A program made the position numbers and the translations under genes. This document shows, piece after piece, positions 21,769-30,877 of a stretch of DNA of 53,933 bases. Position 1 is the first letter of the stretch, and the number at the start of each line of letters is the position of its first letter. The stretch comes from Phialocephala subalpina (Eukaryota; Ascomycota; Leotiomycetes; Helotiales; Mollisiaceae): contig FJOG01000055.1 in NCBI GenBank assembly GCA_900073065.1, positions 198,403 to 252,335 of the forward strand. The letters run 5' to 3'. The notes below the pieces were generated by a model. That model had not been told where the DNA came from. It was given only the letters and a program-made list of their open reading frames with translations, and did no database searches.

Positions 21769-22250
21769 CTACAATCATGAAAACGTCCGACTCTTGGCCG
21801 AGTTGCTCTTCAATTCACCTTTGGACCTCTACCACTGCCACGAGTTCTGCGAGCCTGGCCAGTGTGGGTCACAATATGGCGATATAAGTGATTGGGGCAG
21901 CTTTGAGATGTGTCATATCTAGGAATATATCCTGACGATTAATGACGATGGTCATATTCACCAACATGTCTATTTTTGCTGTTGCTGTTTATTTTCGCTA
22001 TGGTGTCCTCCGTTGTTGCTAAATTGCCTAATTGGCCTCCGCTAATCTCTCTAAAGATGTCCCTGCTAAGTGGTCTCATTGCAAATTTTGGCAAAAAGTC
22101 TTGGAAAGTCGATTTCTCTGGAATTTTCGATGTGCTCTGAGTGTGTTAGATAGATTTTGAGGCTCTGCTGTCGATGGAGGGAAGGCAGGGGCTAAGTGGG
22201 GAAATTAAGCTATATTTTCCGAATTTCACGACGTCCTTCCTTCATCCATT

Positions 22251-22385
22251 CTTTGCATATTTTCTATTCTCTTCATTTTGCTAGACAATCACCCCAGCGG
22301 GCATCCGTATCTTTGAATCGCGTCGTATCGCATTGCCATTATGCTTTATGTTGCTCTCGTCGGGTCTAGCAATTGGATTTGTTCT
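22251..22385 (+). repeat. Dispersed repeat, left copy flanking the dehydrogenase pseudogene
   Basis: The segment starting CTTTGCATATTTTCTATTCT and passing through TATCTTTGAATCGC recurs in diverged form at 24052-24180, on the same strand and on the other side of the dehydrogenase pseudogene. Many differences are transitions. It overlaps the first unit of the tandem duplication. Confidence 0.5.
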
Positions 22386-22506
22386 TGATTGAGTTCATTC
22401 TCTAGCCATGTTCGTAAGCAGCGTTGCTAGTTATGCCTCATATTACTCTCATCGCGTCTAGCGATTAAATCTGTTGTTTACTGAGTTCATTCTCTAGCCA
22501 TGTACG
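22339..22506 (+). repeat. Tandem 76-base duplication with transition-biased divergence
   Basis: Units at 22339-22414 and 22431-22506 align over 76 bases without gaps. I count 14 differences, 10 of them transitions, and the last third (GAGTTCATTCTCTAGCCATG) is identical. The 16 bases between them are unrelated. The pattern fits a duplication later mutated by a RIP-like process. Confidence 0.7.
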
Positions 22507-22639
22507 CATGCCGTGATTAATTCCTCCTCGGCTGCCTTTAGATTATGATACACCCTATGACTAGAACCTGTGGTACCAACCACGTTAGACAACCCGCGAA
22601 AACATAGTCACACCTATGCATAAGCTTCGGTAACGTGGA

Positions 22640-23705
22640 TCAGAGGTAGCTCTTGACTTGCTCCTCATTTCACTCCCAGAATTTTTGCGCGTTTCCGTTT
22701 CCACCGTCCTCCTCCAGCTTAGTTGCCTTGGGAAGATCGGGTCGAAGCGGGGCAAACCTTCCCCACGGAATTACTACAGACATCGGGTTAGAACCATGTC
22801 CTTCTAGAATGCTAATAACTTACTCCAAGTCGTGGTCCAGTCTGACTTCTCGATAGTGACCTCGGGGGAAAAGGCCGCAAAAAGCTGGGTGTATACTCCA
22901 TTGATGACTGGGTGGACAATCACACCCGCGATAATCTTCAACGCCATGGTCTGGTCTCTCCCCAGCGCCGTCCTGACATTGCCAGGGTTAATTGGCACAC
23001 TCACGATGCCATCAACCTTATGCCGTCGGGCATACTCGACGCCCAGCAGCCAGTCGCCGCACTTGCTGATGCCGTAGCGGTCCACGTGCGGCTTCGGGAT
23101 ATGGTGGTCCGAGTTGTCCAGGTCGATGCCGTGGTCCTCAGGGGCATACTGCCCGAGCCCGAACCAGGAGAGCCACACGACACGGACCGTATCGGCGGGC
23201 ACGGATTGGGCCGTCGCGATCAACATCGGGGTTAGCAGCTTGGTGAAGAGGAAGCTACCGACGCAGTTCACGCCCAGGGCAAGCTCGTAGCCCTGTACCG
23301 TCTTTAGCGGAGGGTCGGCTGGCCCCACCATAACGCCCGCATTGTTGAAGAGGACATGCAGCTGGGACTCCTGCGCGACGAAGCCCTGCGCGGCCGCTTT
23401 TACCTTAGTCAGATCGGCGAGGTCGAGAGAGAGGAAGGCCAGCGCTCCTTTGGACTTGGGCGCAGTCTTCTTGATGTGTGCAATGGCTTGTGTTGCCTTC
23501 TCCTCGGAACGGTAAGCTAGGTAGACTTTGGCGTTCTTAGTATAGAATAGAGGACCTTGGCCAACTCCTGGCCCATCCCACAATTCGCACCCGTGACCAG
23601 GTAGACCTTGCCCTGTAGGTCGGCGGGCACGTCTTTATCGGTAAATTTGGGCTTCGGCGGAAAAAATTGCGTCCAGGCACTCTTGAAGGAGGTGCTCGGC
23701 GGCAT
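22640..23705 (-). pseudogene. Decayed short-chain dehydrogenase (retinol dehydrogenase-like)
   Basis: Two exons, 22824-23705 and 22640-22773, follow fungal SDRs of the retinol/WW-oxidoreductase-like type: N-terminal FFPPKPKFTDKD, nucleotide motif TGANCGMG, NNAG, YGISK and a C-terminal PWGRFAP. Two lesions break it. Near 23545 about five extra bases (CTATTCTATACTAAG, where CTATTCTAAG would keep the frame) shift the frame between ELAKVLY and KNAKVYLAYR. A TGA at 22670-22672 replaces the expected Trp codon shortly before the usual end at 22640. The Ser of the active site is also unclear (VVWLSWFG where VVWVSSS is usual). Its GC content looks higher than that of its surroundings, and it lies between diverged direct repeats. 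Assembly error could explain the frameshift but less easily all three signs. Confidence 0.75.
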
Positions 23706-23951
23706 AGTTGATGAGGCTGAAGCCGGGCAATACGAAGAGAGGACAGATTCGAGAAAGTCAAGTAAAATGTACTCGCAAAGAGATTTGAATGTCAGCCAGT
23801 TTGAATTTTGTCGCGCCCAGGAGATTCTTTGCTTTTATCAAAAGGCGGGGATGGGCAGGAACGAGAGCATGCGAACATTCTATAACCACTCATAAAAATG
23901 ACCGCAGACATAGAATACCAATAGGAAATATGATGAGGCTTTCCCTCCCAG

Positions 23952-24001
23952 CCAATCAAACAACAAAGTTTCCGAACCAATTAAATAACAGAATTTCCGA
24001 G
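23952..24001 (+). repeat. Two 25-base tandem units differing only by transitions
   Basis: Units 23952-23976 and 23977-24001 align without gaps. The five differences are all C/T or A/G changes, as a RIP-like process would leave. Confidence 0.6.
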
Positions 24002-24051
24002 CCAGCATCCAAGCGCGAGCTAAGATAATCTAACGAGGTCCTTTATCAACC

Positions 24052-24180
24052 CTTTGCATATTTTTCTATTCTATTAATTTTACCAAATCTTCGTCCTAGT
24101 AGGAATCTATATCTTTGAATCGCATCGCATTGTTGTTATCTTTTTCATTGCTGTTATCGCGTTTTGCAATTTGGTCTGTT
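24052..24180 (+). repeat. Dispersed repeat, right copy
   Basis: Diverged direct copy of 22251-22385: it begins CTTTGCATATTTTTCTATTCT, contains TATATCTTTGAATCGCATCG and ends in a TTGCAATTTGGTCTGTTG stretch that matches the tandem units. Together with the left copy it brackets the dehydrogenase pseudogene. Confidence 0.5.
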
Positions 24181-24513
24181 GCTGTTATAATGCATCTAGC
24201 GAATACTTGGACAACGAGCTTCTTACGTGGTCGCAAAGTTCTCGGTTACGATCAGAGACAAGAAACAGCAGACATAAACGCAAGTGGTTGGTGGTTACGG
24301 GTGAGATCGTGCTACGGCAGATGCAGCTAATGCTGAATTTGGTTGGTGTCTAATTTTGGCAATCGCGGGGCTGTGACCGAGACCTATTTTTCTAGATCGC
24401 GCATCTTGACTCTTCTCCCAACAAATTCCCCCACGATTCAAAACTCGGCATCACCATACCATTCGCATATTCAAGCGACTTTGCAATCGATCGTCTTTGT
24501 CGTTGTGCACGCC

Positions 24514-26517
24514 ATGGAGAAATATCAGTACACTCCATTACCACCAGGCTATTCGGCAATTCGACTCGTCAGGCTGCAGCCTGGTCGCCCTGGGACGGTA
24601 CTTCAGATCGAGATATTTCATGCAAAGCTGCCATCAAATCCAGCGTATGAGGCGCTGTCTTATAGTTGGGGTCGTTCGAACAGAACACACGTTGTTCGCG
24701 TACAAAAGGAAATGGGGCTCCATCACTTCAAGCGGAAGAAGCACGAAAACACATCAACCTTGGGAATCGCGGAAAATCTATTCATTGCCCTACAGCACTT
24801 ACGACATTCATCCGAGTCGAGGATTTTGTGGATTGATGCAATCTCCATCAATCAAGATGATATGGACGAACGAAGCACCGAGGTCCTAGAAATGGGCTCG
24901 ATATACAAAAATGCCCGTCAAGTTCTCGTATGGCTAGGCCCTAGTAGTCGCAATAGCGATCTTGCTTTGCAAACCTTGAAGCGTATAGGAGAAGCTGTCA
25001 CGAATAACCCGGAAGAAAGATGGATTAAGTCACATCCAGGAACTTGGCCAGACACCTTGGATAACGACACAGAAGCTTTAGCATCTCATGCAAATTGTTG
25101 GCTTGCAGTCAAAGAGATCCTTACTCGAGAATGGTTTTCTAGGCTTTGGGTCTTTCAAGAGATTACTTTGGCCAGGAAAGCTAGTCTTGTAGTGAGTGAA
25201 AATTGCCTTGACTGGGGAATATTTGTGCTTGGGCTTCGGTGGATAAGGTCGAGTGGGGGGCAGTTAGATCGACTTATTCAACATCTGGATATAAGCAATC
25301 TATTCTCCAATGCTATCTGGCCATTTCTTGAGAGCAGCCTTAATCCTACCTCCAAAGAGCTTCTCCCAATGCTACAGTACACCCGAAGCTTTCGTTGCAG
25401 TGATCCTCGCGACCGTTTGTATGCAATTCGAGCTCTCCTGCACCCTGAGTATAATAAACTCATTGTTCCCGACTATTCATCAAGTGTCGAAGAAGTGTAC
25501 ACGAACTTTGCGAAAGAATGGCTACTTCAGCTAGATGACGCCGAGTTTCTTAGGTATTGCAACTTGTCACCATCTTTCGCGGAAGTTGATCTTCCATCTT
25601 GGGCCCCTGATTGGAGGGGTACCGAAGACATAGACTTTAATAGTCGATGCTCTGGTGCATCCCAAGGTTTTTCGACTGTTGATGGCAACAGTCTTGGCAT
25701 TCAGGGGGTTCTGGTCGGATGTCTCAACTACGTCACTCCACCCGCCGAAGCACTCGGCACAGAAGCCAAAATTCGCGAAATTTGTCGTGAATGGAGGCAG
25801 CTAGTGTCCAGCGGGGAATACATGAGGGGAGAATCAAACATGGATGTTTCTTTCGTGGAGATGATTGTAGGGGGTCTGTTGTCCGAGAAGCAACCTTCGA
25901 TTAGAAAGGACTTCGCAAGTCTGGAAGAAATCAAGACGTTCCTGGCAGAGTCAGCAGGTATTGATAAACAAATTATCAATTCCATTATCACAATGCATAT
26001 TCGGCGGGCGATCCAGGGTCGATTGCTCCTCATGACAACGGAGGGTCATTTTGGTTTGGGTCCTCGATCTGCCAAGCCCGGAGACCGCGTAGCTGTCATC
26101 TTAGGCTGTGGGGTTCCTCTCATTCTGCGACCAGACGACCTTTCGGGACGGGATTGCTTTCGCGTTGTGGGACCTTGCTATATTTCTGACATCATGTACA
26201 CTGAAGCTCTACTGGGTCCACTGCCTCCTGGTTGGAGCGTGAGACATGAGAAATTGCACGAGGGAGATGGGTTGATATTCACGAATAGAGACATTCACAC
26301 TCAGCGAGATCCTCGGATGCCTCTTCTTCCATACAGTTGGGAGTACAGGTATGGAGATGCGGCAGAAGAAGTGGAAGCTGAGAAGCTTAAGGATATGAAG
26401 AAGCAATGGTTCGAAAACGTGGAGACTAGGAAGACGACTTATGGAGATCCTAGGTTGACTCCAGAACTGTTGAGGAAAGGTGGGGGTGTTGCTATTGAAA
26501 AGCTCATTCTCACATGA
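24514..26517 (+). CDS. HET-domain (heterokaryon incompatibility) protein
   Basis: Intronless gene for 667 residues. The HET domain occupies roughly residues 40-200 and shows its three conserved blocks: YEALSYSWG, LWIDAISINQDD with following ER and EV, and MGSIYKNARQVLVWLG. The middle and C-terminal parts (RSFRCSDPRDRLYAIRAL, LPSWAPDW, GDRVAVILGCGVPLILR) are those of the common large HET protein class. HET domains act in non-self recognition and can trigger programmed cell death when hyphae of different genotype fuse; the partner is not known here. The ATG at 24514 has a good context (GCCATGG) and precedes the conserved part; an open frame continues upstream to 24343. The frame is intact, so the gene may be functional although its surroundings show decay. 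Confidence 0.92.
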   Translation: MEKYQYTPLPPGYSAIRLVRLQPGRPGTVLQIEIFHAKLPSNPAYEALSYSWGRSNRTHVVRVQKEMGLHHFKRKKHENTSTLGIAENLFIALQHLRHSSESRILWIDAISINQDDMDERSTEVLEMGSIYKNARQVLVWLGPSSRNSDLALQTLKRIGEAVTNNPEERWIKSHPGTWPDTLDNDTEALASHANCWLAVKEILTREWFSRLWVFQEITLARKASLVVSENCLDWGIFVLGLRWIRSSGGQLDRLIQHLDISNLFSNAIWPFLESSLNPTSKELLPMLQYTRSFRCSDPRDRLYAIRALLHPEYNKLIVPDYSSSVEEVYTNFAKEWLLQLDDAEFLRYCNLSPSFAEVDLPSWAPDWRGTEDIDFNSRCSGASQGFSTVDGNSLGIQGVLVGCLNYVTPPAEALGTEAKIREICREWRQLVSSGEYMRGESNMDVSFVEMIVGGLLSEKQPSIRKDFASLEEIKTFLAESAGIDKQIINSIITMHIRRAIQGRLLLMTTEGHFGLGPRSAKPGDRVAVILGCGVPLILRPDDLSGRDCFRVVGPCYISDIMYTEALLGPLPPGWSVRHEKLHEGDGLIFTNRDIHTQRDPRMPLLPYSWEYRYGDAAEEVEAEKLKDMKKQWFENVETRKTTYGDPRLTPELLRKGGGVAIEKLILT

Positions 26518-26930
26518 GCGAAGCTTGGCGGTCTTCTACATACTTCATAGATTTAGCTGGCTATCTTTTCATGCTTGCAGAATAAATATACACCGAAGAA
26601 TTTCACGGTCAAGATCCATTTCTGAGACGTATCGAAGTGTTCAACATTCATTAAGAGAGGGTGGGTTCATCTTTTAACTACCAACCTTATCAAAAATACC
26701 CCAATATGCCGATTCGTAAGTTTCATCCGAATAGCAACTTAGCAGCCGACACGAAGCCAATATACAGACTCAACCAACAGACACCCAATTCCCCAAAATA
26801 GGCGAAAGGGCGCCTAGCACATATACAAATAGGTATCATCAACAATATTATCCACTTAAGGCAAAGCCCATCCTTCCAAACATCCATCAACACCAATGCT
26901 CTATCTCAAATAGATACGCAACCATTATAC
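26518..26930. other. Intergenic, tail-to-tail spacer
   Basis: 413 bases between the ends of the HET gene and the minus-strand gene at 26931. No gene, tRNA or clear repeat seen. Confidence 0.6.
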
Positions 26931-27951
26931 TCATGATCCAAAATGCATACTTTGTTTAGCTGCCTGCCCATTCATGTATAGCTCCTCGTTGAACACTCCT
27001 TCATTTGGAGTTGGCGGGCCATCAAGCATGTCTTCATCGCCGCTTTCAAATCTCGACGGGTCCGATAATGAAGAGTTTCGTCTAAATTGCCACGACTGAT
27101 GCTTACTCCAATACTTCCTCAAAGTGACAGTGATTTTTTCCTTCCCTACACGCAGTCAGTCCACGACTCGGGCCAAAATCAAACATGCTACGCGAGGCAA
27201 GACTTACGCGTATACTCCTCAGGCCTCTTCCTCTCAATCATCGCAACAATCATCCTCGCCTCCCTCTTATGCTCCTCAGTCACCCACTCATAACTCATAN
27301 NNNNNNNNNNNNNNNNNNNNNNNNNNNNNNNNNNNNNNNNNNNNNNNNNNNNNNNNNNNNNNNNNNNNNNNNNNNNNNNNNNNNNNNNNNNNNNNNNNNN
27401 NNNNNNNNNNNNNNNNNNNNNNNNNNNNNNNNNNNNNNNNNNNNNNNNNNNNNNNNNNNNNNNNNNNNNNNNNNNNNNNNNNNNNNNNNNNNNNNNNNNN
27501 NNNNNNNNNNNNNNNNNNNNNNNNNNNNNNNNNNNNNNNNNNNNNNNNNNNNNNNNNNNNNNNNNNNNNNNNNNNNNNNNNNNNNNNNNNNNNNNNNNNN
27601 NNNNNNNNNNNNNNNNNNNNNNNNNNNNNNNNNNNNNNNNNNNNNNNNNNNNNNNNNNNNNNNNNNNNNNNNNNNNNNNNNNNNNNNNNNNNNNNNNNNN
27701 NNNNNNNNNNNNNNNNNNNNNNNNNNNNNNNNNNNNNNNNNNNNNNNNNNNNNNNNNNNNNNNNNNNNNNNNNNNNNNNNNNNNNNNNNNNNNNNNNNNN
27801 NCCCCAACAACTCACACGGCGCCTCCTTACTCTCCCTACTCTCCTTCGTCAGAACCTTCATCTCAATCTACAACTGCTTCCCATTCGCATCCAGTAACAG
27901 TAACAACTTCCTATATTCATCGATCTGCACTATGTTGTTGGCGCGATACAT
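26931..27951 (-). CDS. Unknown protein, interrupted by an assembly gap
   Basis: The 3' part is clear: exons 27208-27298 and 26931-27145, joined by a 62-base intron with a GTAAGT donor, encode a basic helical segment (WVTEEHKREARMIVAMIER), then KYWSKHQSWQFRR, then an acidic Ser/Pro-rich tail with DEDMLDGPPTPNE. The sequence upstream is lost in the 502-base gap. Beyond the gap an open stretch from an ATG at 27951 encodes MYRANNIVQIDEYRKLL and later MKVLTKESRESKEAPCELL, but a TAG at 27868-27870 interrupts it; a C-to-T change of a Gln codon would produce this. Whether both sides belong to one gene is inferred from strand and frame style. No family is recognised. The ATG at 27298 is also a possible start for a short product. 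Confidence 0.4.
27300..27801. other. Assembly gap (502 N)
   Basis: All bases are undetermined. The gap falls inside the minus-strand gene, so its middle exons cannot be read. The true length may differ from the number of Ns. Confidence 0.95.
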
Positions 27952-28699
27952 TCTGGAAAAGGCACCGCTGTTGCCAGTGGTTTAAATGATTAAATTAGAT
28001 TAGATAAACTACCCTTAATCAAAATCACATTTGACGCCGAATAGTTGCGTGATTGAGAAATAGATGCTAGGGGTTGAAAGAAGAGATTCTTTATGCATGT
28101 CATAGAGACGGTCCCGGGGCCATAAAAATTAACGCGCTGTGCACTCCACCGCTTGAAGCTTCGGCGAAAATAGAGATCGATTAATATTTGGGATCGCATC
28201 CCTCTTCACTTGCAAGATACTCAACACGATGTTTTGCTTTTAGCCATTTCTTTCATTCCAGCCAACTGGCCAGCTTCGCAAGCTAGAAATAACACATGAC
28301 TTTTCATGAGCCACCTTCGAAGAACTTTGTGGATTCAGCGGGAAATGTCCCAGGAAGACGTCTGTCTTTCAAGTCGCTTCATAAAAGTGTAGAGTTGAGC
28401 ACAAAGCTTGCGAGACGGCATGGCAAAGAGTCTTTCGTATCCAGCTTCCTCGGCAAGTGGAAAAGGAGGTAAGCCAGAAGAACCTGGCGACGGTCCAAAC
28501 AGCCATCGAGCTGATGCTTTTTCTCTGATACCACTGTACACAACACCAGTACCCTTCATACACAAGGCTAATCCCGAATCTAAGATGCTGAGATATCGCT
28601 CTCCTCGTTCATTTCCCACCTTTAAGAACCCCACCGCTAAAAGCACAATAATGTACACAGATCAAGAAATCCAACCCGAAGAATACAAGAGTATACAAA
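27952..28699. other. Intergenic
   Basis: 748 bases without a convincing gene. Overlapping open frames on both strands at 28335-28710 have no recognisable domain and look like mutual shadows. Confidence 0.5.
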
Positions 28700-30004
28700 T
28701 CAAGAAATAAAAGTACAAGTACTGAACGTATCGATCCCAGCAATACACTGATAAGGATCGCAACAATTATACTGCCCTCCCGAACAACGCATTCCACCTG
28801 TAGCGTATGTGCAAAAGAAGCAGGTCGAAGCTCCTTGGGCGCATTGCTCGCCGTTTGGACAGTTGCTATCTATGCTGCATGATACAGCATTGGATGTAGT
28901 TGCAGGCTTGGGAGTTGGTGTGGGAGTGATGGCGGGTGCTTTTGAGGTTGTAGTGGTCGGGGTGTTCGGAGAGACAGGGGTCGACGATAGGGTAGTCGAG
29001 TCTTGGCAGTTGCTTCAGCAATTTAGAATGGTGTCTAGAAAAGGGGGAAGGGTGTCTGGGAAAGTGATGAAGGCAAGATCAGATTGTACTTACGATGTGC
29101 AGGTGCTTTCTGGGCCAGCAGATGTGTATGAAGTGGAAAGGATCTGCCCAAGACTAGCTGACGTCGTGCTGGCAGTGTTTGAGGTGGGGACTTTGAGAGC
29201 AGAGCTCTTTGAGGCGGTGTTCGTTTGCTGAGATGCTCGAGAGGTGTTGGACAAAGTCGTCGATGAGTTCGTCTGCCTTGAAACCTGCCCCGAAGATGTG
29301 CTGCCAATGTCTGTTGAATTTGATGCGTTCTGGATAGACGTTGAAGAGACTGTGGAAGCAACAGAATGTTTGCGATTCTTTTCACTGACAAGGATCCCGC
29401 TAGTAATAGCAGCGCCAGCGATAAGGATCATCAAGATGGTAACTGGGATGTATCGCCTCGATCGTCGGCGCCGTCCTCCTGGGAGAGAAATTTCTTGCCG
29501 CCTGTCCCCAATTCCAACACGATTGTTGTCGAGGGCTGCTGCTCCTCGTGGAGTACCATCGAGGTTCTGAAGCTCCATAGGAAGGTCTCGACGTTGGTGA
29601 CTTCCATCGTGCGTCTGGTCCCCAAGGAGCTCGTTTTCCGAGGGTTCGGCAGAACGTGAGACTTCAATTGAATCCTCTGGCTCTACTGGACCTTGTTGGC
29701 GCTCGTGACTTCCAGACAATGAAGCAACTGCATCTGCAAAGAGCCCTGACGGAGGCGGTACTGGTATTTCTGGTTGTGATGTCCTAGGAGTTGGTGGAAG
29801 TTGGCTTGCACTCAACTCTGTGAGGGCTGGTGTAGTCTGGGAAGGAGATACGTTGTGATAGTTGTTGTAGATATTCAACGAGCGGATGATGTCCCGGCCA
29901 TTGTTGTATTGTGTTGCAGTGTCGAAGGCGGCCATATCACTCTGGGTAGCTTGGGGACCTCCATTGCGTGATGGTGTCCGTTGACGTGTTCTAGATCCTA
30001 CCAT
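28700..30004 (-). CDS. Single-pass membrane protein with Ser/Thr stalk and Cys-rich ectodomain
   Basis: A 407-residue protein in two exons, 29094-30004 and 28700-29012. The first ~180 residues are polar and end in a basic cluster (RRRRSRR); a membrane helix follows at about 186-206 (IPVTILMILIAGAAITSGIL). By the positive-inside rule the N-terminus faces the cytosol. The outside part is a long Ser/Thr/Asn-rich stalk, likely heavily O-glycosylated, ending in a compact domain of about 60 residues with ten cysteines (from SCSIDSNCPNGEQC to FSTCTF). The stalk plus Cys-rich head recalls wall-stress sensors, but the orientation is opposite (type II) and the head is not a WSC domain. No signal peptide. 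Function is unknown; a cell-wall or surface role is inference. Confidence 0.75.
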
Positions 30005-30877
30005 TCTGGACCTTGGATAAATAGAATTGAGTGAAGAATGTCGTGATCATACAGAGAAATCAATTTCCACTCTGCTGGAGGAGTTGAACACCTATTGTCT
30101 CCGGGTCCGCACATGTTGCTGGTTGCTGCTGAGACGTATCTTGGATTTGATACAGGAGTTTGTATCATCGTCTCCAAATGACTGCATCCAAATATTACTC
30201 GAGCCTCTACCAGTGGTTCGCCCCAGTTGTTCTAGAATGCTTCTTTAGCACTTCTTCTCAGAGGTGTGGCGGGCGTCGTGCATATGCACTCTCCTCGCAC
30301 ATGTCGGTTGCCGAGCAGATTGGACGTGGAGGCTTCCACCCCTGATTAAGCGATCAGAATTGTTGTACACCACCTTCTTTGATGCAATTTAAACTTTCCA
30401 ATAAAAGCTGTCGTGTCTCTCGGAGTTGCACAGATTCGTTCAAGGCTTGCACCTTGAAACCAGGAATGATTGGAGGATGTTGAGTCAGGCCAATGACAGA
30501 TTTGAAATGCTTCTGTGGTTAGGACTCTAGGGTAGTCGAGATTTTTGCCTCGAAATAGGCTGTTAGACTGGCTATTTCGAGCGAAAAGTGAGGCGGCCGG
30601 CATGAAGGAGGGGTACACGAGCCTCATTCGACGACGAATCAGAATAGAGTTGAGGCCCAATGTTGCACAAGACGTTGGGCAGATCCATTTTTGGTGCAGC
30701 CTCTTGCCCTTGCTGCGCCCGACTGTGCTGGAGTATACAGTTGAGCCTCCTGAGATTTTCTTGTCCCAAAATTGGTCCTCTTTCTTCGAGTGCTGTTGCC
30801 TGTCCACACAAACCCTTCGAACATGATACATACCCCGCATCAACCACGGTGATAGCGTTATCGGTATCAAAACAACC
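30005..30877. other. Divergent promoter region of the membrane protein and the HeLo-like gene
   Basis: 873 bases between divergent start codons at 30004 and 30878. Open frames on both strands at 30346-30896 overlap each other and show no domain. Confidence 0.5.

Larger units (their letters stand above)
21774..22639. other. Intergenic with repeat relics
   Basis: 866 bases without a convincing gene, containing the 76-base tandem duplication (22339-22506) and one copy of the dispersed repeat (22251-22385). T-rich tracts around 22250-22290 resemble those at 24052-24085. Confidence 0.55.
23706..24513. other. Intergenic with short repeats upstream of the HET gene
   Basis: 808 bases without a gene. 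It holds a 25-base tandem repeat (23952-24001) and the right copy of the dispersed repeat (24052-24180). The open frame of the HET gene extends upstream to 24343, but the residues before 24514 look non-conserved. Confidence 0.55.

Noticed and set aside
27288..27985. Open frames spanning the assembly gap
   Set aside because: They are open only because undetermined bases contain no stop codons.
28335..28710. Overlapping open frames on both strands
   Set aside because: No domain, no splice structure and mutual overlap; no way to prefer one.
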